DNA of 64,000 bases, from contig OX485805.1 of the NCBI GenBank assembly GCA_950295325.1, positions 22,185,501 to 22,249,500 of the forward strand, given 5' to 3'. The position numbers and the translations under genes were made by a program. Shown here in pieces: positions 1 through 10,340 of the stretch. Under the pieces are notes generated by a model. It saw only the letters and a program-made list of their open reading frames with translations, had not been told where the DNA came from and searched no databases. Source of the DNA: Polytrichum commune (taxonomy: Eukaryota > Streptophyta > Polytrichopsida > Polytrichales > Polytrichaceae). Every line of letters begins with the position of its first letter. Position 1 is the stretch's first letter.

Positions 1-1
1 T

Positions 2-115
2 AGATTTTTGTGCAAGGTGGATTACGAGAGTGACAAGTTCATTCATGCACCTACATATACCTATAACGAGGTCATGCGACTACTTGAACTTGCTGGTATC
101 ATAGAGTGTGAGTAG
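2..115 (+). CDS. 3' end of an unrecognised repeated gene, cut by the window edge
   Basis: An open frame of 37 codons runs from the left edge to a TAG stop. It contains KFIHAPTYTYNEVM and ends LLELAGIIECE. The same C-terminal signature recurs at 551-670 (YNEVMHLLELAGVVECE) and, broken, near 40490-40560 (KFIHAPSYT). The DNA after the stop is also shared with 671-790, so a block of roughly 200 bp is duplicated nearby. I do not recognise the protein family. The upstream part lies outside the window, so it is unknown whether this copy is intact. It could equally be the tail of a transposon-borne gene. Confidence 0.35.
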   Translation, partial: RFLCKVDYESDKFIHAPTYTYNEVMRLLELAGIIECE

Positions 116-404
116 TATTGCAAATGGTCTATTAAGTACCATATATTTGAATGTCAAAATATGACATGTTTTGGTTTGGATTTTTATAATAAAAATCAGC
201 AATGGGCTAGAAGTATTTCAAATGATTCAGTACGACCCAACCGTGAGCGGTTTGATTGATTGACATGGATAAATAATAACAAGTTTCTAAAAATAAAAAA
301 TAATTGAGAAGATTCTACGTACATCCGCGTAGTAACGTCTTCTTGGTATCCGCCTATAGATTATTCCTACTTTATCACTAGCTCAATTTGGGATAGCACC
401 AGTC

Positions 405-480
405 AATGTAACCAACCGGATTCGAACCCGGGTTGATACAGACCTAATACCAGTCTCTTACACAACTCGCATCCACAGGC
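405..480 (-). other. tRNA-like Pol III box, probable SINE or tRNA relic
   Basis: On the minus strand, 418-428 reads GGTTCGAATCC, a perfect match to the Pol III B-box consensus, inside the T-arm-like context AACCCGGGTTCGAATCCGG. I cannot fold a complete tRNA cloverleaf around it, and no convincing A box lies at the right distance. A tRNA-derived SINE or tRNA pseudogene is therefore more likely than a functional tRNA. Short inverted copies of atccgcct flank the segment near 353 and 478. The element lies between the two duplicated gene-tail copies. Confidence 0.35.
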
Positions 481-550
481 GGATGTCTCAAAACCTAGTA
501 GTTACCTACATATTGACTATTTCTAATATCTAATTTCCTTTCATTTGTAG

Positions 551-670
551 ATTCTGGGCCTTAATTCAACCCGTGAGCAGTTTGAGTGGCTCACAATTAT
601 GGCACCTACATGTACGTATAATGAGGTTATGCACCTACTTGAACTTGCTGGTGTTGTGGAATGTGAGTAG
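551..670 (+). pseudogene. Second copy of the repeated gene tail
   Basis: A 39-codon open stretch ends at TAG and closes with YNEVMHLLELAGVVECE, paralogous to the tail at 2-115. It is preceded by tttgtag, which would serve as a 3' splice site, so it may be a terminal exon. The 120 bp after the stop match the DNA after the first copy (both contain a tggtttgga..ataataaaaatca block). No upstream exon is visible, so I treat it as a duplicated fragment. Function unknown. Confidence 0.35.
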
Positions 671-2587
671 TTGTGCAAGTGTTGGTTGTAACTACATGTA
701 TAAGGATGTCAATAAATGACATGTATTGGTTTGGATTATTATAATAAAAATCAACAATGAATTGAAAGTGTTTTAAATGATCCATGGAAATAGGGCCCTT
801 TCACTTGTGCTTCATTTAAAATATTGGCAATTTACAATTGAAAATATGCAATTAATTTGTCAAAATTTTGGTTGTGTACCCTAAACCCGTGTGTCTTTAC
901 TAAGTTTGGAATCATTGCTCATATGTTACTGTTCATTGCTCATGTGTTACTGCTCACCGCTCACCGCTCACTGCTCATCGCTCATAAGATAGATTCCCTC
1001 AGGGGGGGTCTATTGATGTTGGATTGCTAAGTGATAATCACCCCAAAATTAGCTTTATTATGGGTGATGATCTTCTATTAAATGAAGGTGTTGTTCCCCT
1101 TTTGTGGATCACTTCTTACATTGCCTTGTTGAGCGCATAGATTAGCCATAGATTAGTCATTGTAATTGGCCAAAGTTGGTGCTTTTCTACAAATTGTTCT
1201 TGCATCCTTCTTAGGATGAGTTTCCATGTAGGCCTCTTGCCCACCAGATTCTAGTGTGAATAAGGATGAACTTGCCCAAAAGTAGAGGGAGTTTAGTGGT
1301 GTATGGTTCATGTGTGCCAATGAGCTACTCCCATCTTCTCAAATTCATGCCCACATACTAACCTCCTCCTCCCGGTTATCAAGGATAGAGTTCTAGAGCA
1401 ACATTGGTTTTCTTGAGTTTGTAACGAGTCTGAATACTTCAATGGTGACCAACACTTGTAGGTTAAAGATTCTCTAGTAAGCGTACGGAAGTCTAGCGGC
1501 ATGTGTTCATGACCCTCCACATTCTAGCAGACCACCAGAATGTGGTTGGATGGCGGCTTGTGCTTAACTACATGTGAACACCTCCAAACCACTATTATCT
1601 TGAATCTAGTGGACGGGTGGCCTACATGGAACTCACCCTTACACAACTATTATGAATGGCTGAAGTCAATGGTTGAGGAGAATTGACCACTCGTTATAGA
1701 TGAACCAATTGACTTTGAGAAATTATCAGTTGAAATTCAAAACTTTGGGAGAACTACCCATCATTTTAGAGTAAACTATAGAATATACTTCCAATTAATC
1801 ATGAAAAACCGAAAGATTACAATGTGTAACCAATTGGACTTGAAAATACTAGGAACTTGACCTATTATGCCCAAAAATTTCCTGGATACTGGCCAAAGTG
1901 GTGCTATTTTATACGTGTTGCCGCATGTGATTAATGGCTTAAAACAACGAGTTACTTGATGGCGCCATTGCACTCACTTGGTGACGGCTTAAGGATTTAA
2001 AATAGGTGTCACCAAAATTAAGTTGTTACTTTAAGGCCTTAGTACCTTACCAGTGAAACTTTGAACCCTCATAACTTTTGCATTCAAAATATAAATAAAA
2101 CATAGAATCCAACAATGATAGTCAACCTTGCTAATAATTACCATCAAAACTTATTAAATAGAGTACTATTATATATGCTCAACGGTGCTCAAAGTGACAC
2201 TTTTAGCACCATCTACCTGACCACCCACCCAAACAATGTGTATGTTTGACAAATTTCATTTGACGTTCAACTTCTAATCCAAAGTGTCACATGGGGTTTT
2301 CGAAAACAAAAATGAATGTCAATTGAAATCTACATTTTCTTCTAAAATGTCACCTCGATGTCACATGCCTAGCTAGTAGTACGTGTCATTACAATTTCTA
2401 ACGTGTCAATTAAGGTGTGGTTTTTTTCTTCACAAGTCAAGCTACATGTCAAATTCTAAATTGTGCATGTCAATTGACGTGCGATTTTTATTTTGGGTCA
2501 AATGTCAAAAACTTGCAAAAACTTTGTAAAAAATACACGCTGCACCCAAATATAACTTAGTTGTCCAATTAAGAAGACTTAAGAGTA
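671..2587. other. Intergenic, no supported gene
   Basis: No convincing coding region is present. A short degenerate tandem array built on gctcac/gctcat units lies at about 912-987. The stretch at about 1680-1760 resembles 54975-55045, sharing a gatgaacca(a/g)ttga core. It marks a dispersed repeat family that is otherwise unclassified. Confidence 0.5.
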
Positions 2588-3232
2588 GGGTTAATATTTC
2601 ACAAAGTTTCTGCCCGTCCACGTCCAAAAACCTTGAATTGAAAGGCAAAAAAAATTGCGACCCATCCCAAAACCGGTAATTTCTAAACCAACCCGTCCCA
2701 AAACCGGTTTGAAAATGAAAATACCCATCTCACAAGAGGTATAAATAAGTCTCTTACAATGTTGGTAAAAAATTAAAAAAATTAAAAAACAAAAAAAACA
2801 AAAGTTGTTGACATGTGACTGGTTGCACTTGGAAACAATAGGATCTTGACAAATTATGCCTTCAACGTTCATCAATTATTTGTCTTTTGTTGTCGATTCT
2901 CATCTTTCCAATACACCCCATTCTAAATTTTGTGGTTGATGAATTAATGTATGCAGGTGAATCAAGCACTTCAAGATTGATATTTTGATTGGGTATTAGT
3001 GGTTTGATTGCATTATGCTTATATTCACATGTCATATATGACATAATGTAACTGATATTTGTACCATTTATTTTTTTTGGAAAAAATAATAATAAAAATG
3101 TTATTTTTAGAACCCGTCTAAAGTGAATTTGACACGTCCAAAAACTGGTTCATTTTCTAAGAACCCGTCCACTGGAAATGTTTTTTTTATGAACATGTCC
3201 TGGACATGTTAGGGACCTTGTGAAAAATCACC
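2588..3232. mobile_element. Candidate inverted-repeat element
   Basis: The left end (GGGTTAATATTTCACAAAGT) and the reverse complement of the right end (GGTGATTTTTCACAAGG) form an imperfect terminal inverted repeat. Both are followed by a GTCCA motif. No clear target-site duplication could be read, and the interior has no coding potential. It is probably an old non-autonomous DNA transposon. The superfamily is not assigned. Confidence 0.35.
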
Positions 3233-4167
3233 ACTGCTTGAGGGTGACCACGCAAGGCCCACGCACCGACATACTGTACTGGTGCATGCTTCAAACATCG
3301 GCAGCAACACACGTAGAGCGAATCATTCCAGCTCATGAAATCGGTCTCGCATGCGATCTCAAGAAATGATCCGGAGCCTGATTTGCGATGTTGACAACGC
3401 CTCAAGTTCTTGGCTTGTTTGTCACAACTCCGATCCGACTGCCACCATGACGTTACTGATCAGCTTGTGACTTGCAATGGCCTCCGATTAATTTGTTGTA
3501 GGTTCGACATCAAAGAATATCCATGTCGAGTTCGTCCAGATATTAAGTCAGCCATAGTTTGAAGTTGAATGCCCTTGTCTGATTGTGGTTCTGAGTGCTG
3601 CCAGGTGCTCCGAGTGCATCTTGCGGGAGCTTTTTAGTTCGAGGGGGCTTGCTCCCTCACCTCCATTACATTCTTTCTGAAAGGTAAGTGCTTCGAGAGC
3701 AAATGAAATCCTAATGTGTGTTGTACTTTTGACCTAAATTCTTCCAAGTTGCGTATTTGTAGGTGGTATCAATTGGGTAGAATAAGAACAAATGGTTAGG
3801 TAAGTGGAAGTAGTACAGACAACTCTGGCTATGGTAAACTTTTATGCAAGCTTCTCTCGAGCCTCCATAGCTAATGCACTGCACAAAACATCAGGCCAAC
3901 AAGCAGTTCGAGGGGGCTTTGCAGTCCATTTTGGAGTACCATTTCTGCTAGTTTGTCTTTCATATGTTCATCTACCTCACAAGACATAGCCCTATTGTGG
4001 AAAGGTTTGACCATGTATCTCCCAAGTCGCATGACCTAAATGTTGTTTAATCAGGTCTCTGGTTTTTCAGAAGATGTATGTTAGCAGGTTCAGTGCAAGC
4101 AGCGACCACATCTCTAACCCTTGCAAACTCGACCTACTTGTAAGTAAATACATAATCTTCTTTGTGG
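3233..4167. other. Intergenic flank of the Copia insertion
   Basis: Mixed-composition DNA with several splice-like motifs but no open frame that I can assign to a protein. The Copia element at 4173 interrupts this sequence, which resumes at 10143. Confidence 0.45.
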
Positions 4168-4172
4168 CTTAT

Positions 4173-4503
4173 TAATGGATGTATACGTTCATCCAGTTAC
4201 ATCCAAGAACAGATTCTGTTACGAGAAGTGAAGAACTATCCAGAGACGAAACTTCTAGATGAATGTCTGATAGAATTGCTTTATATACAGATATAGAATT
4301 ACAGTGGATTATCTTAGCGAATGTAATGTATCAGACTAGTGAGGATAAGTCTAGATATGGCAACACATGAGCAGGCTAGATCCACCAGGCGTAAGAACAC
4401 TTGTTATGTTCTGTAAGGTGTTTTGTATACAGGAAAATAAAATTTCATTACATTGCAGAGTTGGTCACACAGATACTTGTGTAACTAGTCTATACGCGCT
4501 TCA
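4173..4503 (+). repeat. 5' long terminal repeat
   Basis: This 331-bp repeat matches 9807-10137. It begins TAATGGATG and ends GCGCTTCA. It contains a TATA-like tttatata near 4280-4287 and an AATAAA at 4436-4441, reasonable candidates for promoter and polyadenylation elements in a Copia LTR. The left border is fixed by the target duplication and by the point where similarity to the 3' LTR stops. Confidence 0.95.
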
Positions 4504-4517
4504 GGTTATGGGCCCAC
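4504..4517 (+). other. Primer-binding site, half-tRNA type (initiator tRNA-Met)
   Basis: GGTTATGGGCCCAC directly abuts the 5' LTR. Its reverse complement, GTGGGCCCATAACC, is the anticodon stem-loop of plant initiator tRNA-Met, including the CAU anticodon. Most plant Copia elements use a site complementary to the tRNA 3' end (TGGTATCAGAG-like), which is absent here. Priming by the 5' half of initiator tRNA cleaved in the anticodon loop is established for Drosophila copia. The 14-nt match suggests the same mechanism. The tRNA sequence is from memory. Confidence 0.8.
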
Positions 4518-4566
4518 TACTATAGGATTAACTCTGCAATTCTATGCTTAGATCTGATCCGCTTCA

Positions 4567-7500
4567 ATGGATAAGCGAGACGCCGAGCTCCCTAAGATTT
4601 TTGATGGAGAAAAGTTTCCCGTCTGGCGTTTTCACATGGAAATCTGCTTCGGAGACACAGGTATCATGCCGGTTGTCAATGGCACCGTTCTAAAGCCACC
4701 AGAGACCGCCACCGAAGAAGAGAAACTCACCTGGGAAAAAGCAGATTCACGAGGAAAAAGAATGATAAGTTCTTCAGTGTCTATTCCAGTTCTTGAAAAC
4801 TTAGTCAATTGTACTACTGCTGCATGCATGTGGGCAACACTTTGTTCATTCTATCAACAGAAGTCTAGCGAGAATATTTACCTACTTCAGAGTACTTTCT
4901 TCAATTACAAGATGCATGCAAGTGATTCTATCAATACACATGTGAACAAGATAATTAGTATGGGGAATTTACTCAAAGAAATGGGAGAACCATTTACTGA
5001 GAAAATGTTGATCACCAAAATTATTTGTAGTCTTCCAGCCAGCTACAACAGCATCATAACAGCATGGGCAAATCTTCCTACTCCTGAGCAAACTGTTGCT
5101 AAACTCAAGGTTAGGCTTCTTCAGTTGGAGAATCTTCTAGCACTCCAGAACACTGACAGTAATGGTGATGCAGCATTCTTCACTCGTTCAAGCAAGCATT
5201 TCAGTGACCGATCTGGTGACAGATATGTTGATCGCTCCAGAGATCGCTTCAATGATCGCACCAGTGATCGCTCCAGTGATCGTCCAAGCAGATCATCCAT
5301 GAAAGGCAAGAAACAACAACATGAATACAACAAGGATTATATACAAGACTTGAAGAGCCACACTCGATGCTTCAACTGCGGCGAACCAGATCACTGGACT
5401 GCTGAGTGTCCTTGCCCACGACAAGATCGAGTTAAGTTTTCAAATCAGAAGAAACAACAGAATGACCGACGACACAGAGATTCCAATAGCAAGCGAAGTG
5501 AAGCATATGCAGTAGCAACTGAACAGCATCACTCTGATTCCAGTAATCACTCTTCACAATCAGAGGCTGATTCCTGCGCACTCGCCACTGTAAGTCGACA
5601 CTCACATGCGCTAAGTGTTCACCTAGACGAGACAGCCCGGTTTGCTGATTCAGGAGCTACCGAACACATGACTGAACACAGAGAATGGTTTACAACGTTC
5701 GAGGACATACCATCAGGTACTTGGTCTGTGTCTGTTGCTGATAATCGAAATATCTGGGTACGAGGCATAGGTGATATACATATCACAAGAACTGTTGACG
5801 GCATAGTAAAGCAGGGCATCCTCAAACAGGTTCTATTCATACCTGAACTACGCCGAAATCTATTCTCGATTAGTCACGTATCCGAAACAGGGTACTCCTT
5901 TCAAACTATTGGTGACAAATGTGTTATTCGCAAAGATTTCGGCAAGGGTCCCAAAGTCATGGAGGGAATTCGAATCGGGGGATTGTACAAGCTCTCCATC
6001 GATCCTGTTTTACCTTCAAGAACAGAAATGCAAGAGTCATCAACTGTCCTTACAGTTAGTAGTAACTGCGACACAGATCTCACACTCTGGCATAACAGGA
6101 TGGGACATGCAAATGTACAGGTACTTAAGCAAATGAGTATACACAATAGTCTTCAAGATTTCACCATCTCTCCACATGGTAAACTGCCATCTGTATGTCA
6201 AGGCTGTGCTCTCGGAAAACAACACAAGGCATCATATGTTTCCCGACCATTCAAGGAAAGGTCAAACATACCTGGAGAAGTCTTACACGCCGATCTGTGC
6301 GGAAAGATGTCCCAACTCTCCCTCGGAGGAACATCTTATTACATGCTGATCAAAGATGACTGCACATCTTACCGGTTTGTTGCATTCCTTAAAACCAAGG
6401 GTGATGCACTTCGATTTTTCAACAAGATTCTTCGATATATTGAACGCACAACAGGAAATTATGTCAAGACTATTCGGACAGATCGGGGAAAAGAATTCTG
6501 TAATGATGAATTTGACTTACTTCTCGAACGCGAAGGCATTGTACGAGAAACCAGTACACCTTATACTCCACAGCAGAATGGTTATGTTGAACGTGACAAC
6601 CGCACTATTTGCGAAGCTGCCCGCAGTATGCTTCATCTTCACAACATTCCCCTGAAACTTTGGGCCGAGGCTGTTCACACAGCTGTGTATCTTCTCAATC
6701 GCACCATCAATACTCAAGTTGGATTCGTTACTCCATACGAATTATGGTTCCATAATAAACCTGGTGTGTCCCATTACCGTACCTTCGGCACTATTGCTTA
6801 TATATTCATTGACAAATCCTTACGTACAAAATTTCAAGCCAAAGGTCATAAGGTTGTTTTCATTGGCTACAGTCCTACCAGCAAGGGGTGGAGGTTTTGG
6901 AATCCTTCTACTGATCATGTTTCTGAGAGTTCTGATGTCATTTTTGACGAACGAACTGGTTACTCGTCATCCCTCTTTCTCTCCGAACAGGCATCCCCTG
7001 AAACTATACCAGTTCACCTTCATTTTCCTACTCCTATTTTCCCTTCTATTCCAGTGGGAGATCCAGAGGGAGATTCTCATATCGCTCCACTAGCTGATTC
7101 AGTGGGAGCTGACATAGCTGATTCAGTGGGAGAACCCTTATCTTCCATTTCGTTACCCCCTCTTGATGATGATTCTCATTCATCTTTTCCTAATTCCCCT
7201 GATCCCACAGATCCTTCTTCTTCTTCTTCTGATCCTTATAATTTTGACATTCCTTATTCACCTTCGACTCCCTTATCTGATGAACCTATTCAACCCAAGT
7301 TTAAGAGTCTTACCGACTTATATCTTGATCCTCCTCCTTCAACCTCGTCCTCCTCATTCGCAAATATGGTTTCATCTGCTGAGTCCTACCGTGAACCTGC
7401 CACTTATCAACAAGCAACAATGTCACCTCAAGCTAAATTCTGGAAAGAAGCCATGGACAGAGAATATAATTCGTTGATGGACAATCATACCTGGATTTTG

Positions 7501-9012
7501 GTCCCTCCTCCTCCTGGTCGCAAGATTATCCAGTGCAAATGGGTCTACAAAATCAAATACACGTCAACTGGTGCTATTGATAAGTATAAGGCCCGACTCG
7601 TCGCAAAAGGATACAGTCAAGTTCATGGTATTGATTACACAGAGACATTCAGCCCAGTTATTAAACATGATTCTATTCGGGTATTATTCGCTATTGCTGC
7701 TACCTTACGCATGCATATGCGACAATTTGATATTGGTACTGCTTATCTAAACAGTGACCTAACCACACGCATTTACATGCGTCAACCCGAGGGCTATCTC
7801 CATTCCAAGCTTCCCTCTCATGTTTGTCAACTCCTCAAGAGTTTATATGGGCTTAAACAATCTGGCAGACTCTGGAATCATACTTTTGATGCATTTCTGA
7901 AGCTTTATAACCTTTTACCCAGCTACGCCGACACATGTGTTTACTATCGGCCTACAGCTTCTAAACAATCTGTGGATCTTATCGTTGGGATTTTCGTGGA
8001 TGATGGTATCGTATGCGCTTCAAATGAACACGATCTTGATGCTGTCATTCAACATCTGGCCAGTATGTTCAAGGTAACTCACGGACCTATGGATTACTAT
8101 GTGGGGTTTCAAGTTCACCGTGATTTATCTAATCATACCATTTTCATCAATCAAGCCAGATATATCTCAGACATTCTTCACCGGTTTCAGCTTCAAAATG
8201 CAAACCCTATCTCTACTCCAGCTGACAACCACGTACCTCTTCAAGAGACATTAGGCCCCGATGACACTCTTCTTTCATCAACAATACCTTACAGGGAAGC
8301 CGTCGGTTGTCTTATGTACGCCATGGTACTCACACGTCCTGACATCGCTTTTGCGGTCAGTCGAGTTGCCAAGTTCACCAGCACACCTCGCCAATCTCAT
8401 TGGACTGCGGTTAAGCGTATCTTTCGATACCTTTCTGGTACTCAACATATGGGGCTATCTTATTATGGTTCTCCATCAGATCTCACTCTCCGAGGATATT
8501 GTGATGCTGATTACGCTGGTGATCACGATGATCGCAAGTCACGCACCGGATACATGTTTCTTCTCGCAAATGGCGCTATAGCTTGGTGCAGTAAACGACA
8601 AGGGTGCACTGCTGATTCCACTACTGAAGCCGAGTTCGTTGCCCTCGCCGAATCCGTCAAGGAAGCCATCTGGTTGCGCCGTCTCCTTCACAGTTTGGGT
8701 TTTCCTTCCCACCAACCCACACAGATTTACTCTGACAATCAAGGCGCCATCCAACTGGTTAAGAATCCCAGGTATCATAAACGTACAAAACATATTGAAA
8801 CCAAATACTATCTTATTCGTGAAAAGTATGATCAACAACAGATTGCTGTGTCCTATATCAACACTAAACAACAGCCGGCGGACATACTTACCAAGGCCCT
8901 TACACGTGATACTTTTCAGTATCTTCGTCATCTTCATGGTCTTGTTGTTCCTCCTTCTCGAATGAGTGGGAGATCAGATGAAAACATTCTCACAGAAGAA
9001 CAATCAAGTTAG
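4567..9012 (+). CDS. Copia gag-pol polyprotein (1481 aa)
   Basis: A single uninterrupted frame begins at the first ATG after the primer site. Residues 1-220 are a UBN2-type Gag. An Asp-Arg-Ser-rich repeat follows at about 215-245, then a CCHC zinc knuckle at 268-281 (CFNCGEPDHWTAEC). The aspartic protease signature FADSGA is at 359-364. The integrase has an HHCC zinc region (LWHNRMGH ... CQGC) and a DD35E triad at D576, D639 and E675. The reverse transcriptase carries FVDD at 1143-1146, the usual YVDD with Phe for Tyr. RNase H starts near 1310 (CDADYAGD) and includes STTEAEF. All catalytic residues I looked for are present, so the protein is predicted functional. Gag packages RNA; the protease, integrase, RT and RNase H carry out processing, integration and cDNA synthesis. 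Confidence 0.95.
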   Translation: MDKRDAELPKIFDGEKFPVWRFHMEICFGDTGIMPVVNGTVLKPPETATEEEKLTWEKADSRGKRMISSSVSIPVLENLVNCTTAACMWATLCSFYQQKSSENIYLLQSTFFNYKMHASDSINTHVNKIISMGNLLKEMGEPFTEKMLITKIICSLPASYNSIITAWANLPTPEQTVAKLKVRLLQLENLLALQNTDSNGDAAFFTRSSKHFSDRSGDRYVDRSRDRFNDRTSDRSSDRPSRSSMKGKKQQHEYNKDYIQDLKSHTRCFNCGEPDHWTAECPCPRQDRVKFSNQKKQQNDRRHRDSNSKRSEAYAVATEQHHSDSSNHSSQSEADSCALATVSRHSHALSVHLDETARFADSGATEHMTEHREWFTTFEDIPSGTWSVSVADNRNIWVRGIGDIHITRTVDGIVKQGILKQVLFIPELRRNLFSISHVSETGYSFQTIGDKCVIRKDFGKGPKVMEGIRIGGLYKLSIDPVLPSRTEMQESSTVLTVSSNCDTDLTLWHNRMGHANVQVLKQMSIHNSLQDFTISPHGKLPSVCQGCALGKQHKASYVSRPFKERSNIPGEVLHADLCGKMSQLSLGGTSYYMLIKDDCTSYRFVAFLKTKGDALRFFNKILRYIERTTGNYVKTIRTDRGKEFCNDEFDLLLEREGIVRETSTPYTPQQNGYVERDNRTICEAARSMLHLHNIPLKLWAEAVHTAVYLLNRTINTQVGFVTPYELWFHNKPGVSHYRTFGTIAYIFIDKSLRTKFQAKGHKVVFIGYSPTSKGWRFWNPSTDHVSESSDVIFDERTGYSSSLFLSEQASPETIPVHLHFPTPIFPSIPVGDPEGDSHIAPLADSVGADIADSVGEPLSSISLPPLDDDSHSSFPNSPDPTDPSSSSSDPYNFDIPYSPSTPLSDEPIQPKFKSLTDLYLDPPPSTSSSSFANMVSSAESYREPATYQQATMSPQAKFWKEAMDREYNSLMDNHTWILVPPPPGRKIIQCKWVYKIKYTSTGAIDKYKARLVAKGYSQVHGIDYTETFSPVIKHDSIRVLFAIAATLRMHMRQFDIGTAYLNSDLTTRIYMRQPEGYLHSKLPSHVCQLLKSLYGLKQSGRLWNHTFDAFLKLYNLLPSYADTCVYYRPTASKQSVDLIVGIFVDDGIVCASNEHDLDAVIQHLASMFKVTHGPMDYYVGFQVHRDLSNHTIFINQARYISDILHRFQLQNANPISTPADNHVPLQETLGPDDTLLSSTIPYREAVGCLMYAMVLTRPDIAFAVSRVAKFTSTPRQSHWTAVKRIFRYLSGTQHMGLSYYGSPSDLTLRGYCDADYAGDHDDRKSRTGYMFLLANGAIAWCSKRQGCTADSTTEAEFVALAESVKEAIWLRRLLHSLGFPSHQPTQIYSDNQGAIQLVKNPRYHKRTKHIETKYYLIREKYDQQQIAVSYINTKQQPADILTKALTRDTFQYLRHLHGLVVPPSRMSGRSDENILTEEQSS

Positions 9013-9797
9013 TGTGCAGGATGAAATAAGAGCTACAAGTTTTCTAAGTTGAAGCAACACAGCATGAGAGAAGTTCTTGACAAAAAGTGATAAGATGAGG
9101 ATGAAGAAACCTGATACTAAGCTGTAGCAAAAGAAGATGGTGAAGAGAAACAGACAGATACTAATCCTGATACTAAAGCTGTAGCAAAGAAAATGATGAA
9201 GACAGATACTAATCGTGCTGTGAGTTAACAAGGAGGATGAAGGCGACAAATAATAAGGGTGCATATGAGCAACGGTGCACAGGAGAGCGTCAGTAAGACA
9301 GGATAAGAAGATAGTAAAGGAAGTATATTTCACTTGCAGGATAAGGAAAGAGAGTGCTCCGACGAAATGACGATGTTCTAAGAGAAACAGTTATATACTA
9401 GATAGCCACACACAAGAGAAATGGAGAGCATGAAGTGGAAATGACTGAGTTGATCTCCAAGGCAGATCTCAGGAAATCACGCCGTCACAAGAAAGGTGAA
9501 ATGACACACAGGGACAGCAACAAGACGTGGGCACCACTCATCGTCATCATTTAGGTCTAGGGTTAGGGTTTAGATTAGACAGATACTCATCATTGACAGG
9601 AATGGGGAAGATTGAAAAGACATTATCTAGTAAGGCTAGTAGTTCATAGGCAGTGAGATCACTTATACTTGAGCAGGGGAGATTACTTAGAAAAAAAAAA
9701 CCATTTGATCAAACTAGATACCTATAGGGTTTAGAAAACCTAGAGGCTAAGACTTAACTTAGGGTTAGGGTTACATCATGTCTGTAACTAGATGAAC
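9013..9797 (+). other. Noncoding 3' tail of the Copia element
   Basis: This 785-bp purine-rich stretch lies between the stop codon and the purine tract. Near 9100-9230 it holds short direct repeats built on gatactaa..ctgtagcaaa and cagatactaat. Two short ggttaggg motifs occur near 9550 and 9760. There is no open frame of note, and neither an extra env-like nor a transduced gene is visible. Confidence 0.7.
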
Positions 9798-9806
9798 GAG
9801 TGGGAG
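9798..9806 (+). other. Polypurine tract
   Basis: GAGTGGGAG lies immediately upstream of the 3' LTR and is the expected plus-strand primer. A similar gagtgggagat occurs inside the coding end near 8964-8974, which might act as a secondary tract. Confidence 0.75.
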
Positions 9807-10137
9807 TAATGGATGTATACGTTCATCCAGTTACATCCAAGAACAGATTCTGTTACGAGAAGTGAAGAACTATCCAGAGACGAAACTTCTAGATGAATGT
9901 CTGATAGAATTGCTTTATATACAGATATAGAATTACAGTGGATTATCTTAGCGAATGTAATGTATCAGACTAGTGAGGATAAGTCTAGATATGGCAACAC
10001 ATGAGCAGGCTAGATCCACCAGGCGTAAGAACACTTGTTATGTTCTGTAAGGTGTTTTGTATACAGGAAAATAAAATTTCATTACATTGCAGAGTTGGTC
10101 ACACAGATACTTGTGTAACTAGTCTATACGCGCTTCA
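9807..10137 (+). repeat. 3' long terminal repeat
   Basis: This 331-bp repeat shows no difference from 4173-4503 by eye. It is followed by the second CTTAT target duplication at 10138-10142. Confidence 0.95.
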
Positions 10138-10332
10138 CTTATCAAAGTCACCATATCAACATCTCCCATTGATGCTCATACTTATCTCCTGGAGAATTTA
10201 TTGCTTCAATGTGAGAGGTGTTAGTCAAATACATGATATTCTTTTTGTCATCATCAAGAAATCATAGGTTTATATTTTCTTGCTTGCAGTATGCAGGAGT
10301 GTCTCACAAACATACTCATTAACTCCTTCCTT
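10138..10332. other. Resumption of the sequence split by the Copia insertion
   Basis: Continues the DNA that ends at 4172. A ttgcttgcag motif near 10280-10290 resembles a 3' splice site, but no coding exon is identifiable around it. Confidence 0.4.
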
Positions 10333-10340
10333 GAATGTTC

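Larger units (their letters stand above)
4173..10137 (+). mobile_element. Complete Ty1/Copia LTR retrotransposon (5965 bp)
   Basis: The element has two 331-bp LTRs (4173-4503 and 9807-10137). Reading them side by side I saw no difference. The 5-bp target duplication CTTAT occurs at 4168-4172 and 10138-10142. The order is 5' LTR, primer-binding site, one uninterrupted gag-pol frame, a 785-bp noncoding tail, a purine tract and the 3' LTR. The polyprotein order of protease, integrase, reverse transcriptase and RNase H defines Copia (integrase before RT). The LTR ends are TA...CA rather than the usual TG...CA. Identical LTRs, an intact target duplication and an intact frame indicate a very recent insertion that may still be autonomous. 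Confidence 0.95.

Noticed and set aside
8539-8937. Minus-strand frame inside the Copia RNase H region
   Set aside because: Shadow of the real polyprotein.
9540-9780. Telomere-like ggttaggg motifs
   Set aside because: Only two short occurrences inside the Copia 3' tail. Not an array, so not an interstitial telomere.
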